From the NCBI GenBank assembly GCA_946615865.1, contig CAMOIJ010000009.1, positions 1-64,000 of the forward strand: a stretch of 64,000 nt of DNA, given 5' to 3'. The notes below the pieces were generated by a model. It was not told where the DNA came from. It did no database searches and saw only the letters and a program-made list of their open reading frames with translations. Below are positions 10,024 through 20,411 of this stretch, in pieces; the stretch's first letter is position 1; each line of letters starts with the position of its first letter. Source of the stretch: an uncultured Lachnospiraceae bacterium (GTDB lineage Bacteria > Bacillota > Clostridia > Lachnospirales > Lachnospiraceae). The position numbers and the translations under genes are program-made.

Positions 10024-11439
10024 CTACTTCCTGCCTCTTTCCTCTCTGAACTTCCTGCACTCCCTGACAAAAGCTTCCGCAAACTCGGGGGCAGACCCGT
10101 AATACAGGTGTGGATAACCTGCCGTGATGCGCCCCTGAACAACCATGCAGTCCCATGCTCTCCCGTCAGGCTTCACAGCTCTGCATGCATTTCCGTTATT
10201 TGTACTGTCGCTGTAGTGAAATTCATGTCCACGGATCGTCCGTCCTGAGCCAAAATATGATCCTTCTCCACTAACTTCCAAGTAACCGAAGCGAACATGT
10301 TTGTTTGTCATCCGGCTGCAGCCTTTCAGAACTCCGCACATGTGGTGCTCGATTCCCTCAGAATCTACAAGTTTCTCCTGCAGATACTGAAAGCCTCCGC
10401 ATTCAGCGAGCATTGGCATTCCCTGTTCTGCCGCCCGGCGAATGGACGAAATCATAAAAGTGTTTGCTGCCAGTTCCCTGGCTTTAAGTTCCGGATAGCC
10501 GCCTCCGATCAGGAGTCCGTCAGTTTTAGGGAATTCCCTGTCATGAAGGGGAGAGAAACGCACGATTTGCGCCCCAAGTTCCTCCAGTAGTTCCAGGTTG
10601 TCCTCGTAATAGAAAGAAAAAGCCTCGTCTTCCGCCACAGCAATGGTGACTGGCGCCTCTTCATTCCGGGCATTCTCTCGCGCAGCTTCAAGCTCTTTCA
10701 CGCTCATCTTCTCCACTTGCAGCACCGGCGCACTCTGAGCAATCTCAAGCAGAAGTTCCAGATTCAGCGTCTGTTCAAGGAGGTCTGCCGCGTGGTCGAT
10801 CTTTTGCAAGAGATCCGGTATCTCATCGGGCTCCACAAGCCCCAGGTGCCTGCTTTCAATGCAGAGCGTCTCATCCAAAGGAAAACTCCCCAGTACAGGT
10901 ATCGCCGCTTCACTATTCAGCCATCCGGAGATCCGGTCTGCTATGGCCGGCGAGACGCGGTTTAAAAAAGCGCCGCGGATCATCCTCTGTTCCCCATAAT
11001 CTGTAAATCCCTTGATCAGGGCGGCTGCCGATCGGCTCATGCCGCGCACATCGGCTGCGAGCAATACAGGTGCCTGCAGTACAGAGGCGAGATGACAGGA
11101 TGAGCCCTCCATGCCGGAAGTTCCTGTCCCGTCAAAATATCCCATGACCCCTTCTATCACAGCGATCTGCGCACCTTCGCATCCGGCAGCGAACGACCTG
11201 CGCACACCTTCCTCTCCGGCCAGATACAGGTCCAGGTTCCTTGAGGGCGTTCCGAGCACCTTTTTGTGGAACATGGGGTCGATGAAGTCCGGCCCGCACT
11301 TGTAAGCCGCCGCCCGGATCCCTTTTCTATGAAGGAGCCGCAGAAGGGCACAGGTCAGAAGCGTTTTGCCACTGCCGCTTCCCGGCGCTGCAATCAGGAT
11401 CCTCGGTATTCGGATTTCAGAGGAACAGGTCTGTTTCAT
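10024..11439 (-). CDS. cbiA: Cobyrinate a,c-diamide synthase
   Basis: RILIAAPGSGSGKTLLTCALLRLLHRKG...GGGYPELKARELA...AECGGFQYLQ. Confidence 0.93.
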   Translation of the reverse strand: MKQTCSSEIRIPRILIAAPGSGSGKTLLTCALLRLLHRKGIRAAAYKCGPDFIDPMFHKKVLGTPSRNLDLYLAGEEGVRRSFAAGCEGAQIAVIEGVMGYFDGTGTSGMEGSSCHLASVLQAPVLLAADVRGMSRSAAALIKGFTDYGEQRMIRGAFLNRVSPAIADRISGWLNSEAAIPVLGSFPLDETLCIESRHLGLVEPDEIPDLLQKIDHAADLLEQTLNLELLLEIAQSAPVLQVEKMSVKELEAARENARNEEAPVTIAVAEDEAFSFYYEDNLELLEELGAQIVRFSPLHDREFPKTDGLLIGGGYPELKARELAANTFMISSIRRAAEQGMPMLAECGGFQYLQEKLVDSEGIEHHMCGVLKGCSRMTNKHVRFGYLEVSGEGSYFGSGRTIRGHEFHYSDSTNNGNACRAVKPDGRAWDCMVVQGRITAGYPHLYYGSAPEFAEAFVRECRKFREERGRK

Positions 11440-13496
11440 TCAACTTTTCCCTCGAAGTCGATCAGATAGATCGGATTCAGTGCTTTCATCATGTGATAAC
11501 TGCCCATTTTATGTGCCCGGGTCACCGCGATCTGGCGGACCTGCGGCTCCGTGACGGGAAGTTCCCCAAGAGCCTGCAATGTCTGCGAAAGCGTCTCTAA
11601 TGTCACACAAGTCACCACTACGCGAACAGCCGGATTCTTGGCCAGTACAGCACTCAGAATCCCGGGCATAGCGTGTCCGCTCCCTCCGATGAAGACATGG
11701 GTGGGAGCAGGAAGGTCCTGCAGCCCTTCGGGCGCTTCCGCTTCGACGACGGATACGTTCGGAAGGCAAAATTTTGACAGATTCGAGCGCAGAAGCGCCG
11801 CCGCTTCCGGCTTCTTCTCAATTGCATAGACCAGCGCGTCGGGACACAGGCGGGCTGCCTCCACGCTGACGGAACCTGTCCCTGCGCCGATGTCGTAGAG
11901 CACTGCTTTCCGGGTCAGGCGCAGGCGGCTCAGGGCAATCACGCGCACCTCCTCCTTGGTCATGGGGACCTCCGCGCGCGCAAACGCCTCATCCTCCATA
12001 CTGGGTGTGACCGGGCAGGCGTCCGCCGCCGGATTCTCCAGGTAGAGGATGTACAGACCGCGCTTGTCCAGACACTCCAGCTGCTCCAAAGAGACAAATC
12101 CTGTCTCTGCTGAGTCCTGGGACAGATTGAAACCGTAACCGATCCGGATCTCCTGAGGCAAAACATCGTTTGCCACGGCCTCTTTCAGGAGCTCCGCAGT
12201 GCTGTGAACGCCGCCAAGCCCCGACACAAGCAGGAAGACTTTGCGCTCCCTGCGCAGATGGCCGACGACATCCCGCTCTCTTCCGTGAGTGCTAAGGATG
12301 ACCGCGTCCTCCCAGGTCACCTGCAAGGCCGCCGCAAGCACTGCCACCGATGAGATACCGGGCAGATAGCGGAAGCGTACAGGCTCCGCCTCTTCTTCGA
12401 GTGCAGCGCGAAGCTGCGCCGCCCCGCTGTAGAGGCCTGTGTCTCCGGACAAAAGGACCGCCGCGCGCCGCAGCTGAGGGTTCTCTTTCATGTAAGGAAG
12501 AACTTGACCGGCCTTATAGAAAGGCTGGCTGAGCTTGCCGGCTCTCAGGAGGCCGGTCTCCTTCGCCCGCGCGACGACCGACGGAGCGCCGAATACGACA
12601 TCCGCTCCTTCCACGGCTTCTCTGGCTTCTTCCGACAGATGGCGCGCATCGCCGGGTCCCGCCGCGACCATGACATATTCCCGCTCCGGCTGCGCCAACG
12701 CACGGACCCCTGTGATCTTCGCAAGGCGCTCCAAAACCTCTTCAAAGGACAGAAGGTCACTGTCTTTTGACCCTTTTTCCGGATTGCGGACAACTACTAT
12801 CGGGATCCCGACTTCCTTTGCGGCTGCGACCTTCTCGTCAAATCCGCCGACTTTGCCGCTCTCTTTGGTGAGTACTGCTCTCGCCCCGGTCTGCAATAGT
12901 ATGTCCACGTTGAGTTCCTGTGTGAAAGGACCCTGCATGGCGATCAGGTGCCCGGCGGGAATCCCGCACTCCATGCAGATCCTCAGACTCTCTACCGACG
13001 GCAGCACGCGCACATACAGTCTTTGGGGCTCTCCGATCTCTTTGGCCAAAAGAGGCAGGTCTTTGCTCCCTGTCGTAAGAAACAGGTTGCCGGGTATGCC
13101 GCGCAGGATCTTCGCTGCCTCCTGCATCGAAGACGCCTCATATATTCCGAACCCGCCATCAGGCAGTTCCCCTTCCGTGTCTCTTGCAAGGCGCAGATAA
13201 GGAACTTTTGTCTCCTCGCAGGCTTTTCTAATCTGCGCCGAGACCTCGGTCGCAAAAGGATGAGTCGCATCAACGACGCAGGTATAGTCCTCCTCACGGA
13301 TCAGAAATTCCATCTGCTCCTCTGTGAGCCTTCCCTGCAGAACAGTCCGCCCTTTTCCCGGTCCGAGGATCTGCGCTCCGTATTCCGTCACCACACTCAC
13401 CGTACAGTGCACTCCTGCCTCAGAAAGATGCTCCGCCAGTTTGCGTCCCTCTGTTGTCCCTGCAAAGATAAGAATCTCTGTGCCAAATTCACTCAT
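11436..13496 (-). CDS. Fusion: precorrin-6A reductase (CbiJ/CobK), precorrin-6Y methyltransferase (CbiE), decarboxylase-methyltransferase (CbiT)
   Basis: N-term ILIFAGTTEGRKLAEHL; middle VMVAAGPGDARHLSEEAREAVEGADVVFG; C-term LTRKAVLYDIGAGTGSVSVEAARL. Confidence 0.9.
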   Translation of the reverse strand: MSEFGTEILIFAGTTEGRKLAEHLSEAGVHCTVSVVTEYGAQILGPGKGRTVLQGRLTEEQMEFLIREEDYTCVVDATHPFATEVSAQIRKACEETKVPYLRLARDTEGELPDGGFGIYEASSMQEAAKILRGIPGNLFLTTGSKDLPLLAKEIGEPQRLYVRVLPSVESLRICMECGIPAGHLIAMQGPFTQELNVDILLQTGARAVLTKESGKVGGFDEKVAAAKEVGIPIVVVRNPEKGSKDSDLLSFEEVLERLAKITGVRALAQPEREYVMVAAGPGDARHLSEEAREAVEGADVVFGAPSVVARAKETGLLRAGKLSQPFYKAGQVLPYMKENPQLRRAAVLLSGDTGLYSGAAQLRAALEEEAEPVRFRYLPGISSVAVLAAALQVTWEDAVILSTHGRERDVVGHLRRERKVFLLVSGLGGVHSTAELLKEAVANDVLPQEIRIGYGFNLSQDSAETGFVSLEQLECLDKRGLYILYLENPAADACPVTPSMEDEAFARAEVPMTKEEVRVIALSRLRLTRKAVLYDIGAGTGSVSVEAARLCPDALVYAIEKKPEAAALLRSNLSKFCLPNVSVVEAEAPEGLQDLPAPTHVFIGGSGHAMPGILSAVLAKNPAVRVVVTCVTLETLSQTLQALGELPVTEPQVRQIAVTRAHKMGSYHMMKALNPIYLIDFEGKVE

Positions 13497-15378
13497 TGTC
13501 TGCTCCTTCTTGCTTTTCCGATCTGTATCCGCGCGGCGTCACCATTCTGCTGCCCAGCCGCTTTGTGCTGCTGTTTCCGATAAAAACTGTCGAAAACATG
13601 TCTGTCTCAGCATCCGCCAGTTCCCCGAGTGTCATCACTCTGGTCCTCTCGCCCTCTCTGCCGATCCTGTCCGCGATCCCGCAGACCCGGCTCTGAGGCA
13701 TGTGCTCCGCGAGAATCTGCGCCGCTCTGTGCAGGTGCTCTCTCCTGCCTTTGCTCGACGGATTATACAGGACGATGCACAGATCCGCCTCCGCCGCGGC
13801 CCTTAATCTCTTTACAATCTTTTCCCACGGCGTCAGCCTGTCACTGAGGCTGATCACGGCAAAATCGTGCACAAGCGGGGCTCCTAAAAGAGCCGCTCCG
13901 CTGAGTGCCGCTGTCACGCCGCTTATGATCTCGATGTCGATGTCCGTCCCGTAAGATCCGTCGCCGTCTTTCTCGTTCCCGGCCAGTTCCAACACAAGAC
14001 CTGCCATACCGTAGACGCCCGGATCGCCGCTGCAGATCAGGGCAACTGTGTGACCGGCCCTCGCCTCTTCAATCGCCATCCTGCAGCGCGCCTCTTCTCC
14101 GGTCATCGGCGTTGTGAGATATCTCTTATCCGGATAATACGGTTTTACCAGATCGTTGTAGACTGAATATCCGATGATCGTATCACTGCTCTCAAGGGCT
14201 GCTGCTGCCTGCCCGGTCATCCCTTCGGGGTTTCCGGGGCCGATTCCCACGACAAATAAGTGTCCTTTTGGATCATTTCTGTGGGGTTTATCTTCAGGTT
14301 TCCAGTACAGTTCCACCGGTTTCATGCCAACACAAACGGTCATCCCATCCTTCGCAGTCTTTCCTCTGAGAATCTTGCCGGCGCCCGCAGCTGCCGCCGC
14401 TCTCTCGCACACATTGCCTGTGCCAACATACTCTCTGACTCTGTCAGATTCGGCAAAAGTCCAGTTCTCCAGTTCAGCCTTCTCCAACTCCTCTGCGCTG
14501 AAGGTCTGCAGCGGAACACCAAGATCGGCGGCTAAAGACACCAGGCCCGGTTCCTCTTTTTTGACATCGATACTTGCGATCGCACATACCGCTTCCCTGT
14601 CAAGGCCGAGCTCACGCAGCGTCTCTTGCGCAAAACCGCTGAGTTCCTCATAAGACTTGCCCTTGCGGCAGCCCATGCCCAAAATGACGCGGCGCGGGAT
14701 GAGCCTTAGCGGCGCATCCGGACTAGTCGAAAGTTCCGCGTCAGGTGTGATCAATGCCACATTAGTACCTTGCAGACCCGCCAGCTCTTCATCCGGCAGA
14801 TCACATACCTCCAGTTCACCGGGGGGTTCTCCTTTCAATCGAACCAGATCCGCATATTTGCGCGGAGTTACCACACTCGCTTTTCCCTCTTCGAGAAGAG
14901 ACGCTGTAAAGCGGGCCGCCTTTTTAAGATCGCCGATCAGAAGCTGGTTTTCCTTGGCAAAAAGGTCCACAGCAAATATTCCGTTTACATCGGTCGCCGT
15001 TGTCAGCACGGCTTTCCCTTTTGTGAGCTCCGCGATCTTCCGCGCCCACTCATTGGCGCCGCCCAGATGCCCGGCCAGGATCGGGATCACATTCTCTCCC
15101 TTTTCGTCAATGACGATCACTGCCGGATCCGTCTCCTTGCTGCCAATGTGCGGCGCGACCGCGCGGACCGCGATCCCGCAGGCACCGATATAGACCAGGA
15201 CATTTCCTTTTCGAAAATGTTCCGCCGTCCACTCTTTGCAGCAGCCCTTGCCGGACGCGTATGTGACGTTCGCTACCCGAGCCAGTTCACGAGCCAGCTT
15301 CGCTGCCAGAACTGAGCCTGTGTGTGTGAAATACAGAATATGAACCTGCATTTTTCCTGGATCCATTTCTCTCTCCAT
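13489..15378 (-). CDS. Fusion: CbiG (cobalt-precorrin-5A hydrolase) and CbiH/CobJ (precorrin-3B C17-methyltransferase); start probably 15351
   Basis: N-term FTHTGSVLAAKLA...GACGIAVRAVAPHIGSKETDPAVIVIDE...ILAGHLGGAN; C-term LFVVGIGPGNPEGMTGQAAAALESSDTIIGYSVY. Confidence 0.9.
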   Translation of the reverse strand: MEREMDPGKMQVHILYFTHTGSVLAAKLARELARVANVTYASGKGCCKEWTAEHFRKGNVLVYIGACGIAVRAVAPHIGSKETDPAVIVIDEKGENVIPILAGHLGGANEWARKIAELTKGKAVLTTATDVNGIFAVDLFAKENQLLIGDLKKAARFTASLLEEGKASVVTPRKYADLVRLKGEPPGELEVCDLPDEELAGLQGTNVALITPDAELSTSPDAPLRLIPRRVILGMGCRKGKSYEELSGFAQETLRELGLDREAVCAIASIDVKKEEPGLVSLAADLGVPLQTFSAEELEKAELENWTFAESDRVREYVGTGNVCERAAAAAGAGKILRGKTAKDGMTVCVGMKPVELYWKPEDKPHRNDPKGHLFVVGIGPGNPEGMTGQAAAALESSDTIIGYSVYNDLVKPYYPDKRYLTTPMTGEEARCRMAIEEARAGHTVALICSGDPGVYGMAGLVLELAGNEKDGDGSYGTDIDIEIISGVTAALSGAALLGAPLVHDFAVISLSDRLTPWEKIVKRLRAAAEADLCIVLYNPSSKGRREHLHRAAQILAEHMPQSRVCGIADRIGREGERTRVMTLGELADAETDMFSTVFIGNSSTKRLGSRMVTPRGYRSEKQEGADNE

Positions 15379-15434
15379 TCCATCCGGTGTCGTTATTTTT
15401 CCCCTTTATTGGCGGATTTTCCGCCAGTAAAGGC

Positions 15435-16409
15435 TCAAAACAGAAGGGGTGCCCCTGCAAGCAGAACGGCCGCCAGTCCAAGTCCCAGCCCTGACGCCGC
15501 GTACATAAGCTTGTTCGCTCTGCGAATGTCCTCCGCTTCGATCTCCCTGAGCGGGTCTCCGATGAAGGGTTTGTGCACAACCTGCCCCCCGTAGACCGCG
15601 TCGCCTGCCAATTGAACTCCAAGGGCCCCCGCCACAGCGCTCTCCGACTGTGCGGAATTGGGGCTCTTGTGGGCGTATCGGTCGCGGCAGAAGATCCGCC
15701 ATGCGTTCGCCGCATCCATGCCGGTCAGGCCGGCCGCCGCCACCAGCAGCAAACCGCTGAGCCGTGCGGGTATAAACCCCGCCGCATCGTCCAGGCGCGC
15801 CGCCGCCGTGCCAAAATATTGATATCTCTCATTCTTGTAACCAAGCATGGAGTCCATGGTATTGATCGCTTTGTAGGCCATACCGCCGACCGCGCCTCCG
15901 AGCGCAAGAAAGAAAAGCGGTGCGATGACGCCGTCCGCAGTGTTCTCAGCCACGGTCTCCACAGCCGCTCGGATGACGCCTTTCTGGTCCAGATTCTCCG
16001 TGTCGCGGCCCACGATCATCGATACCGCGCGACGCGCTTTGAGAAGGTCCCCGCCGTTCTCCGTCAGTGCTTTGTACACCTCCATCGACGAATCCCTAAG
16101 ATTTCTGGCTGCCAGCGCATAACAGCACAGAATGGATTCCGCCGCGACGCCCGCAGCGGGTCCCCAGCCGTACAGCACTCTCAGCAGCCCCCACGTGATC
16201 CGGAGCGCCGCCGACACGACAAAAGCCGCCAGCACAAAGCCCTTGATCCGAAGTACCAAAGGCGAATCCTCTTCTCTGTTCCACAATTTGTCCAGCGCCG
16301 AGATCAGCGCTCCCATAAGGCGCACCGGATGCGGCATCCACTGCGGATCCCCGATCAGGCAGTCCAGCCCGGCTCCTATCAAAATACTGATCAGCCTGTA
16401 GCGAATCAT
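15435..16409 (-). CDS. cbiB: Adenosylcobinamide-phosphate synthase
   Basis: GAGLDCLIGDPQWMPHPVRLMGALI...ENTADGVIAPLFFLALGGAVGGMAYKAINTMDSMLGYKNERY. Confidence 0.93.
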   Translation of the reverse strand: MIRYRLISILIGAGLDCLIGDPQWMPHPVRLMGALISALDKLWNREEDSPLVLRIKGFVLAAFVVSAALRITWGLLRVLYGWGPAAGVAAESILCCYALAARNLRDSSMEVYKALTENGGDLLKARRAVSMIVGRDTENLDQKGVIRAAVETVAENTADGVIAPLFFLALGGAVGGMAYKAINTMDSMLGYKNERYQYFGTAAARLDDAAGFIPARLSGLLLVAAAGLTGMDAANAWRIFCRDRYAHKSPNSAQSESAVAGALGVQLAGDAVYGGQVVHKPFIGDPLREIEAEDIRRANKLMYAASGLGLGLAAVLLAGAPLLF

Positions 16410-16416
16410 AAAACCC

Positions 16417-18573
16417 TCATTCCAAAACTATCTTTTCCGGTTCCCGGATCTCTTCCAGATAACCGTCGTCAATCCCGGCTTTCTCAAAAGTCGCCATCCT
16501 CTCCAGGATCGCGCAGGCAGCCTCCATCACCGCGAAGGACATCGTGCAGCCGCTGCCCTCCCCCAGCCGCATATCCAGTTTGAACCACGGCTCAATCCCG
16601 AGCGCTTCCATAGCGGCCATGTAACCGGGCTCCACAGACTGATGGGACGGGAAAAGGTAATCCCGGCATGCCGGACACATCTTCACGGCGCACAGCGCAG
16701 CCGCGGCAGAGATCACGCCGTCAATGACCGCCGGAATTCCGTACTTCGCGCATCCGAGAAAGACTCCGCACATGGCGGCCAGATCAAATCCGCCTACTTT
16801 GGCTAAAACGTCCAGCGGATCCTCAACATTCGGTTTATTAACCTCTATGGCTCTCTGAACACACTGCACTTTATGGAGATACGCCTGCTCTGTGATTCCT
16901 CCTCCAAAGCCGGTCACTTTGGACGGTTCCGCGCCTGTCAGGACTGAGATGACGGCCGCCGAGGTCGTGGTGTTGCCGATCCCCATCTCACCGACACCTA
17001 CAATGTCCACATCTTCCACAAAGGCCTGGTAAGCCAGGCTGACTCCCGTCATGACTGCCTTTTCAGCCTCTTCCGTCGTCATAGCGGGACCTTTTACTAT
17101 ATTGTCTGTGCCAAGTCTGATCCTGCGGTCCAGAACCTGCGCGCACTCATAAGGCGTGGCGATCCCCACATCCACCACCTGCACTTCGTCGCCGCGCTGA
17201 GCAGCGATAGAAGACATTCCCGTAAGCCCTTTTGTCATATTTACAGCCTGTTTCGCCGTGACGGAACGCGGAGCGCTGGAGACATTTTCTTCCACCACGC
17301 CGTTGTCGGCGCACAGAACGATGATCCGTCTCTTTTCGGCCCGCGGGCGGCGCCTCTTCTGAATTGCGGCCATGCGGGCGGCGGTGGTCTCTATTTTGCC
17401 AAGGCTGCCGGGGGGCATGGCAAGCCTCGAGAGATCTCCGCGGACAAGCTCCAGAATCTCCTTCGAAGGACTTTGAACGCCGGAGATCACCTGACGCAGT
17501 GTAGTATCCGGAAACTGCACGTCTGCAGTTGCTGCGGCAGTCTTCGAAACGGCCCTGTTCCTCGCCCGGAGCTTCTCCATGATCTTCGCATAATTCTCCC
17601 GGCGATGCGGCACAAGGCAGCCGGTGCAGTCCTTAACGCCGCTCTGCGTCAGACTGTAGTTCCCGCCGCAGTCCGGTCCCATCGCATAGAGCGGACAGTA
17701 GCAGAACAGGCAGTTGAAATCCTTAGGATCAGCGCCCTTGTGGCACGGAAAATACTTGCAGCTGCGATTAGTGAAGAAGCTGTGGTCCCACGGCGCATCA
17801 GAGCCGCAGACTCTGCGCTTTGTCTCCCCGAAGAGTTTTTCATACATCTCTTCCGGCATTCCGAACAGGTCCCTGATCCGGTCCTGGCCAAGAACTTCCC
17901 GCGGGCTTCCGCACCAGACGCTCTGCCCCTCCTGCACACACAGGATCCTGTCGCTTACTTCCAGAGCCAGATCGATCTCGTGCAGGGACATCATGATAGT
18001 GCGCCCCTCCTGCGCGAGTTCCTTCAGTGTCTCCATCAGTTCCGTCCTGTAGCGCAGGTCCAGATAAGAGGTGGGCTCGTCGAGCAGAAGGATCGGCGTA
18101 TCCTGGGCGATGGCTCTGGCCACGAGGACGCGCTGCTTCTGTCCGTCGCTGATCGCGTTAAAATCGCGTTCTGAGAGCTCCGTCACCTTCATGCGGGCCA
18201 TGGACTCTTCCACGATCTCCCTGTCCCGAGGCTGCAGAATGCCCATTCTCCCTGTGTAAGGATAGCGGCCCGCTGAGACCACTTCGCGGCAGGTCATATA
18301 CTCCGGGCGAATGTGCTCCGTAAGGACAAGCGCCATCTTCCGGGCTCTCTCCATAGCGGAGCAGCCGGTCATGTCCTCTCCCTGCAAGACAACACTGCCT
18401 CCCAGGAGCGGGAGCTGGCCGCTTATGCTTTTAAGGAGCGTCGATTTTCCGGCGCCGTTGGGTCCGATCATGGCCAGGATTTCGCCGCGGGCGATCTCGA
18501 GATCAATATTTTGCAGGACTGTTCTGTCCGGATAGCCGACCGAAAGCCGGCACAGAGACAGGAAATTATCCAT
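16417..18573 (-). CDS. Triple fusion: BtuD-type ABC ATPase, Cys-rich small domain, CobT phosphoribosyltransferase
   Basis: N-term IGPNGAGKSTLLKSISG...LLDEPTSYLDLRYR; middle SFFTNRSCKYFPCHKGADPKDFNCLFCYCPLYAMGPDCGGNY...KDCTGCLVPH; C-term AMPPGSLGKIETTAARMAAIQ...GEMGIGNTTTSAAVISVLTG. Confidence 0.9.
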   Translation of the reverse strand: MDNFLSLCRLSVGYPDRTVLQNIDLEIARGEILAMIGPNGAGKSTLLKSISGQLPLLGGSVVLQGEDMTGCSAMERARKMALVLTEHIRPEYMTCREVVSAGRYPYTGRMGILQPRDREIVEESMARMKVTELSERDFNAISDGQKQRVLVARAIAQDTPILLLDEPTSYLDLRYRTELMETLKELAQEGRTIMMSLHEIDLALEVSDRILCVQEGQSVWCGSPREVLGQDRIRDLFGMPEEMYEKLFGETKRRVCGSDAPWDHSFFTNRSCKYFPCHKGADPKDFNCLFCYCPLYAMGPDCGGNYSLTQSGVKDCTGCLVPHRRENYAKIMEKLRARNRAVSKTAAATADVQFPDTTLRQVISGVQSPSKEILELVRGDLSRLAMPPGSLGKIETTAARMAAIQKRRRPRAEKRRIIVLCADNGVVEENVSSAPRSVTAKQAVNMTKGLTGMSSIAAQRGDEVQVVDVGIATPYECAQVLDRRIRLGTDNIVKGPAMTTEEAEKAVMTGVSLAYQAFVEDVDIVGVGEMGIGNTTTSAAVISVLTGAEPSKVTGFGGGITEQAYLHKVQCVQRAIEVNKPNVEDPLDVLAKVGGFDLAAMCGVFLGCAKYGIPAVIDGVISAAAALCAVKMCPACRDYLFPSHQSVEPGYMAAMEALGIEPWFKLDMRLGEGSGCTMSFAVMEAACAILERMATFEKAGIDDGYLEEIREPEKIVLE

Positions 18574-18576
18574 TGT

Positions 18577-19602
18577 TTACCTCTTTCTTACTGCCAGCAT
18601 GTAGATGACCACAGGAGCGCCGAGAAGCGACGTCACAGTGCTGATCCCCAACTCGGTCGGCGCAAAGGCCATCCGCGCGATCAGGTCCGAATACAGACAG
18701 AAAACCGCGCCCGACAGAAAACAGGCGGGCACCATCACCGGCGGCCGGGAGCTTCTGAGGAGTTTCCGCATGAGGAAAGGCACCGCGATGCCGACAAAGG
18801 ACACCGGGCCCGCAAAAGCCGTCACACAGGCCGACAGAAGGCTCGACAACAGGATCAGGATCACACGATACCGCTTTACGTCGACTCCCATGCTGGCTGC
18901 GTATGCCTCCCCCAGTTCAAAGGCTCCGATCGGCTTACTGCACAGCACGGTGAGTACCATCGCGGCTGTCACGATGACCGCTGCGGCCGCCACATCTCCC
19001 CAAGCCATTCCGGAAAAAGTCCCCTGGGACCATCCCCGCAGATTCACGATCTGAGCGTCCTCCGCAAAAGTCACGAGAAAGTCCGTCACGGCATTACATA
19101 TGTATCCCACCATGATGCCCGCCGCCAGAAGAGAGGCCATGTGCCGCACTCTGTGCGAGAGCAGGACAATCGCGCCGGTCGTCACCAGCGCACCCGCAAA
19201 GGCCGCCAGGATCATCAGAAGTCCGGAAGACTGTCTCTCACCTCCCGCGACAAACAAAAGTGCTGCGCAGACGGCCAGTTTGGCTCCCGACGAGATGCCC
19301 AGCACATAAGGTCCCGCGATGGGATTTCCGAAAAAGGTCTGCAGCAGATATCCCGAAACCGCCAAGGCTCCACCGAGAAGTACTGTCATGCACATTCTGG
19401 GCAGCCGGATCTGGGTCAAAATATTCCTCTCCGCACCGCTCCCGCCTCCCAGCAGGATCTCCGCGACTTTTCCGGGCGCGATGGATACGCTTCCCAGCAC
19501 CGTACAGAGCAGAGCGCCGACAAGCATGGCCGCCGCCAGCGCGGCAAACACCGCCGCGTATCCTCCTCTATGCAGTTTTCCCTCTGTCCGATCTTTCGTC
19601 AT
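18577..19602 (-). CDS. FecCD/BtuC-type ABC transporter permease
   Basis: Polytopic protein with IRLPRMCMTVLLGGALAVSGYLLQTFFGNPIAGPYVLGISSGA and GPVSFVGIAVPFLMR. Confidence 0.9.
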   Translation of the reverse strand: MTKDRTEGKLHRGGYAAVFAALAAAMLVGALLCTVLGSVSIAPGKVAEILLGGGSGAERNILTQIRLPRMCMTVLLGGALAVSGYLLQTFFGNPIAGPYVLGISSGAKLAVCAALLFVAGGERQSSGLLMILAAFAGALVTTGAIVLLSHRVRHMASLLAAGIMVGYICNAVTDFLVTFAEDAQIVNLRGWSQGTFSGMAWGDVAAAAVIVTAAMVLTVLCSKPIGAFELGEAYAASMGVDVKRYRVILILLSSLLSACVTAFAGPVSFVGIAVPFLMRKLLRSSRPPVMVPACFLSGAVFCLYSDLIARMAFAPTELGISTVTSLLGAPVVIYMLAVRKR

Positions 19603-20411
19603 TCTTTTGACTTTGCGCTCCTGTAACCTGTCTCAAAATCCGCGTCGTAGAGGCAGGATCTCATGACCCTGCTCTGCGGGGATCTCCCGTCACCGCTCTC
19701 TGCTGTGGGCTGCGCTCCGTTATAGCGGACAGCCTCTCCCACAATGATCAGGGCTGTCCTGTCGATGCCATTGTCCGCCGCTGTCTTCTCCAGCGTATCA
19801 ATTGTGCAGATAAAAGCTTTCTCTTCAGGCCAGGTAGCCTTGTAGACGATCGCCGCAGGAGTCTGCGGCGCGTACCCGCCTTCCACAAGCTTTTCTGCCA
19901 GTTCGCCGATCATCGAACTGCTGAGAAAAAGCACCATAGTAGCCTGATGCGCCGCGAACGACTCAATAGATTCCTTCTCCGGCACCTTGGTTCTGCCTTC
20001 CATTCTTGTCAGGATCACGCTCTGTGAGATGCCGGGCAGGGTGTATTCCATCCCCAGTGCCGCGGCAGCTCCGCAAAAGGAACTGACGCCGGGCGTCACA
20101 TCGTAGGCTATATTCCGCTTTTCCAGCTCCTCCATCTGCTCCCGGACCGCTCCGTAAATGGAAGGGTCTCCGGTGTGCAGGCGCACTGTTGTGAGCCCCT
20201 CTTTTTCAGAGTTCTCCATGACTCTGAGGACTTCCTCCAAAGTCATGTATGCGCTGTTATAGATCCGGCAGCCTTCTCCGGCCGCTTGCAGCAGTTCCGG
20301 GTTGACCAGCGATCCCGCATATATGATGACGTCCGCTTCCTCAAGAAACTTCTGTCCACGAACTGTGATGAGATCCGGCGCTCCCGGTCCCGCTCCGACA
20401 AAATGGATCAT
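19599..20411 (-). CDS. cbiF: Precorrin-4/cobalt-precorrin-4 C11-methyltransferase
   Basis: MIHFVGAGPGAPDLITVRGQKFLEEADVIIYAGSLVNPELL. Confidence 0.92.
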   Translation of the reverse strand: MIHFVGAGPGAPDLITVRGQKFLEEADVIIYAGSLVNPELLQAAGEGCRIYNSAYMTLEEVLRVMENSEKEGLTTVRLHTGDPSIYGAVREQMEELEKRNIAYDVTPGVSSFCGAAAALGMEYTLPGISQSVILTRMEGRTKVPEKESIESFAAHQATMVLFLSSSMIGELAEKLVEGGYAPQTPAAIVYKATWPEEKAFICTIDTLEKTAADNGIDRTALIIVGEAVRYNGAQPTAESGDGRSPQSRVMRSCLYDADFETGYRSAKSKE

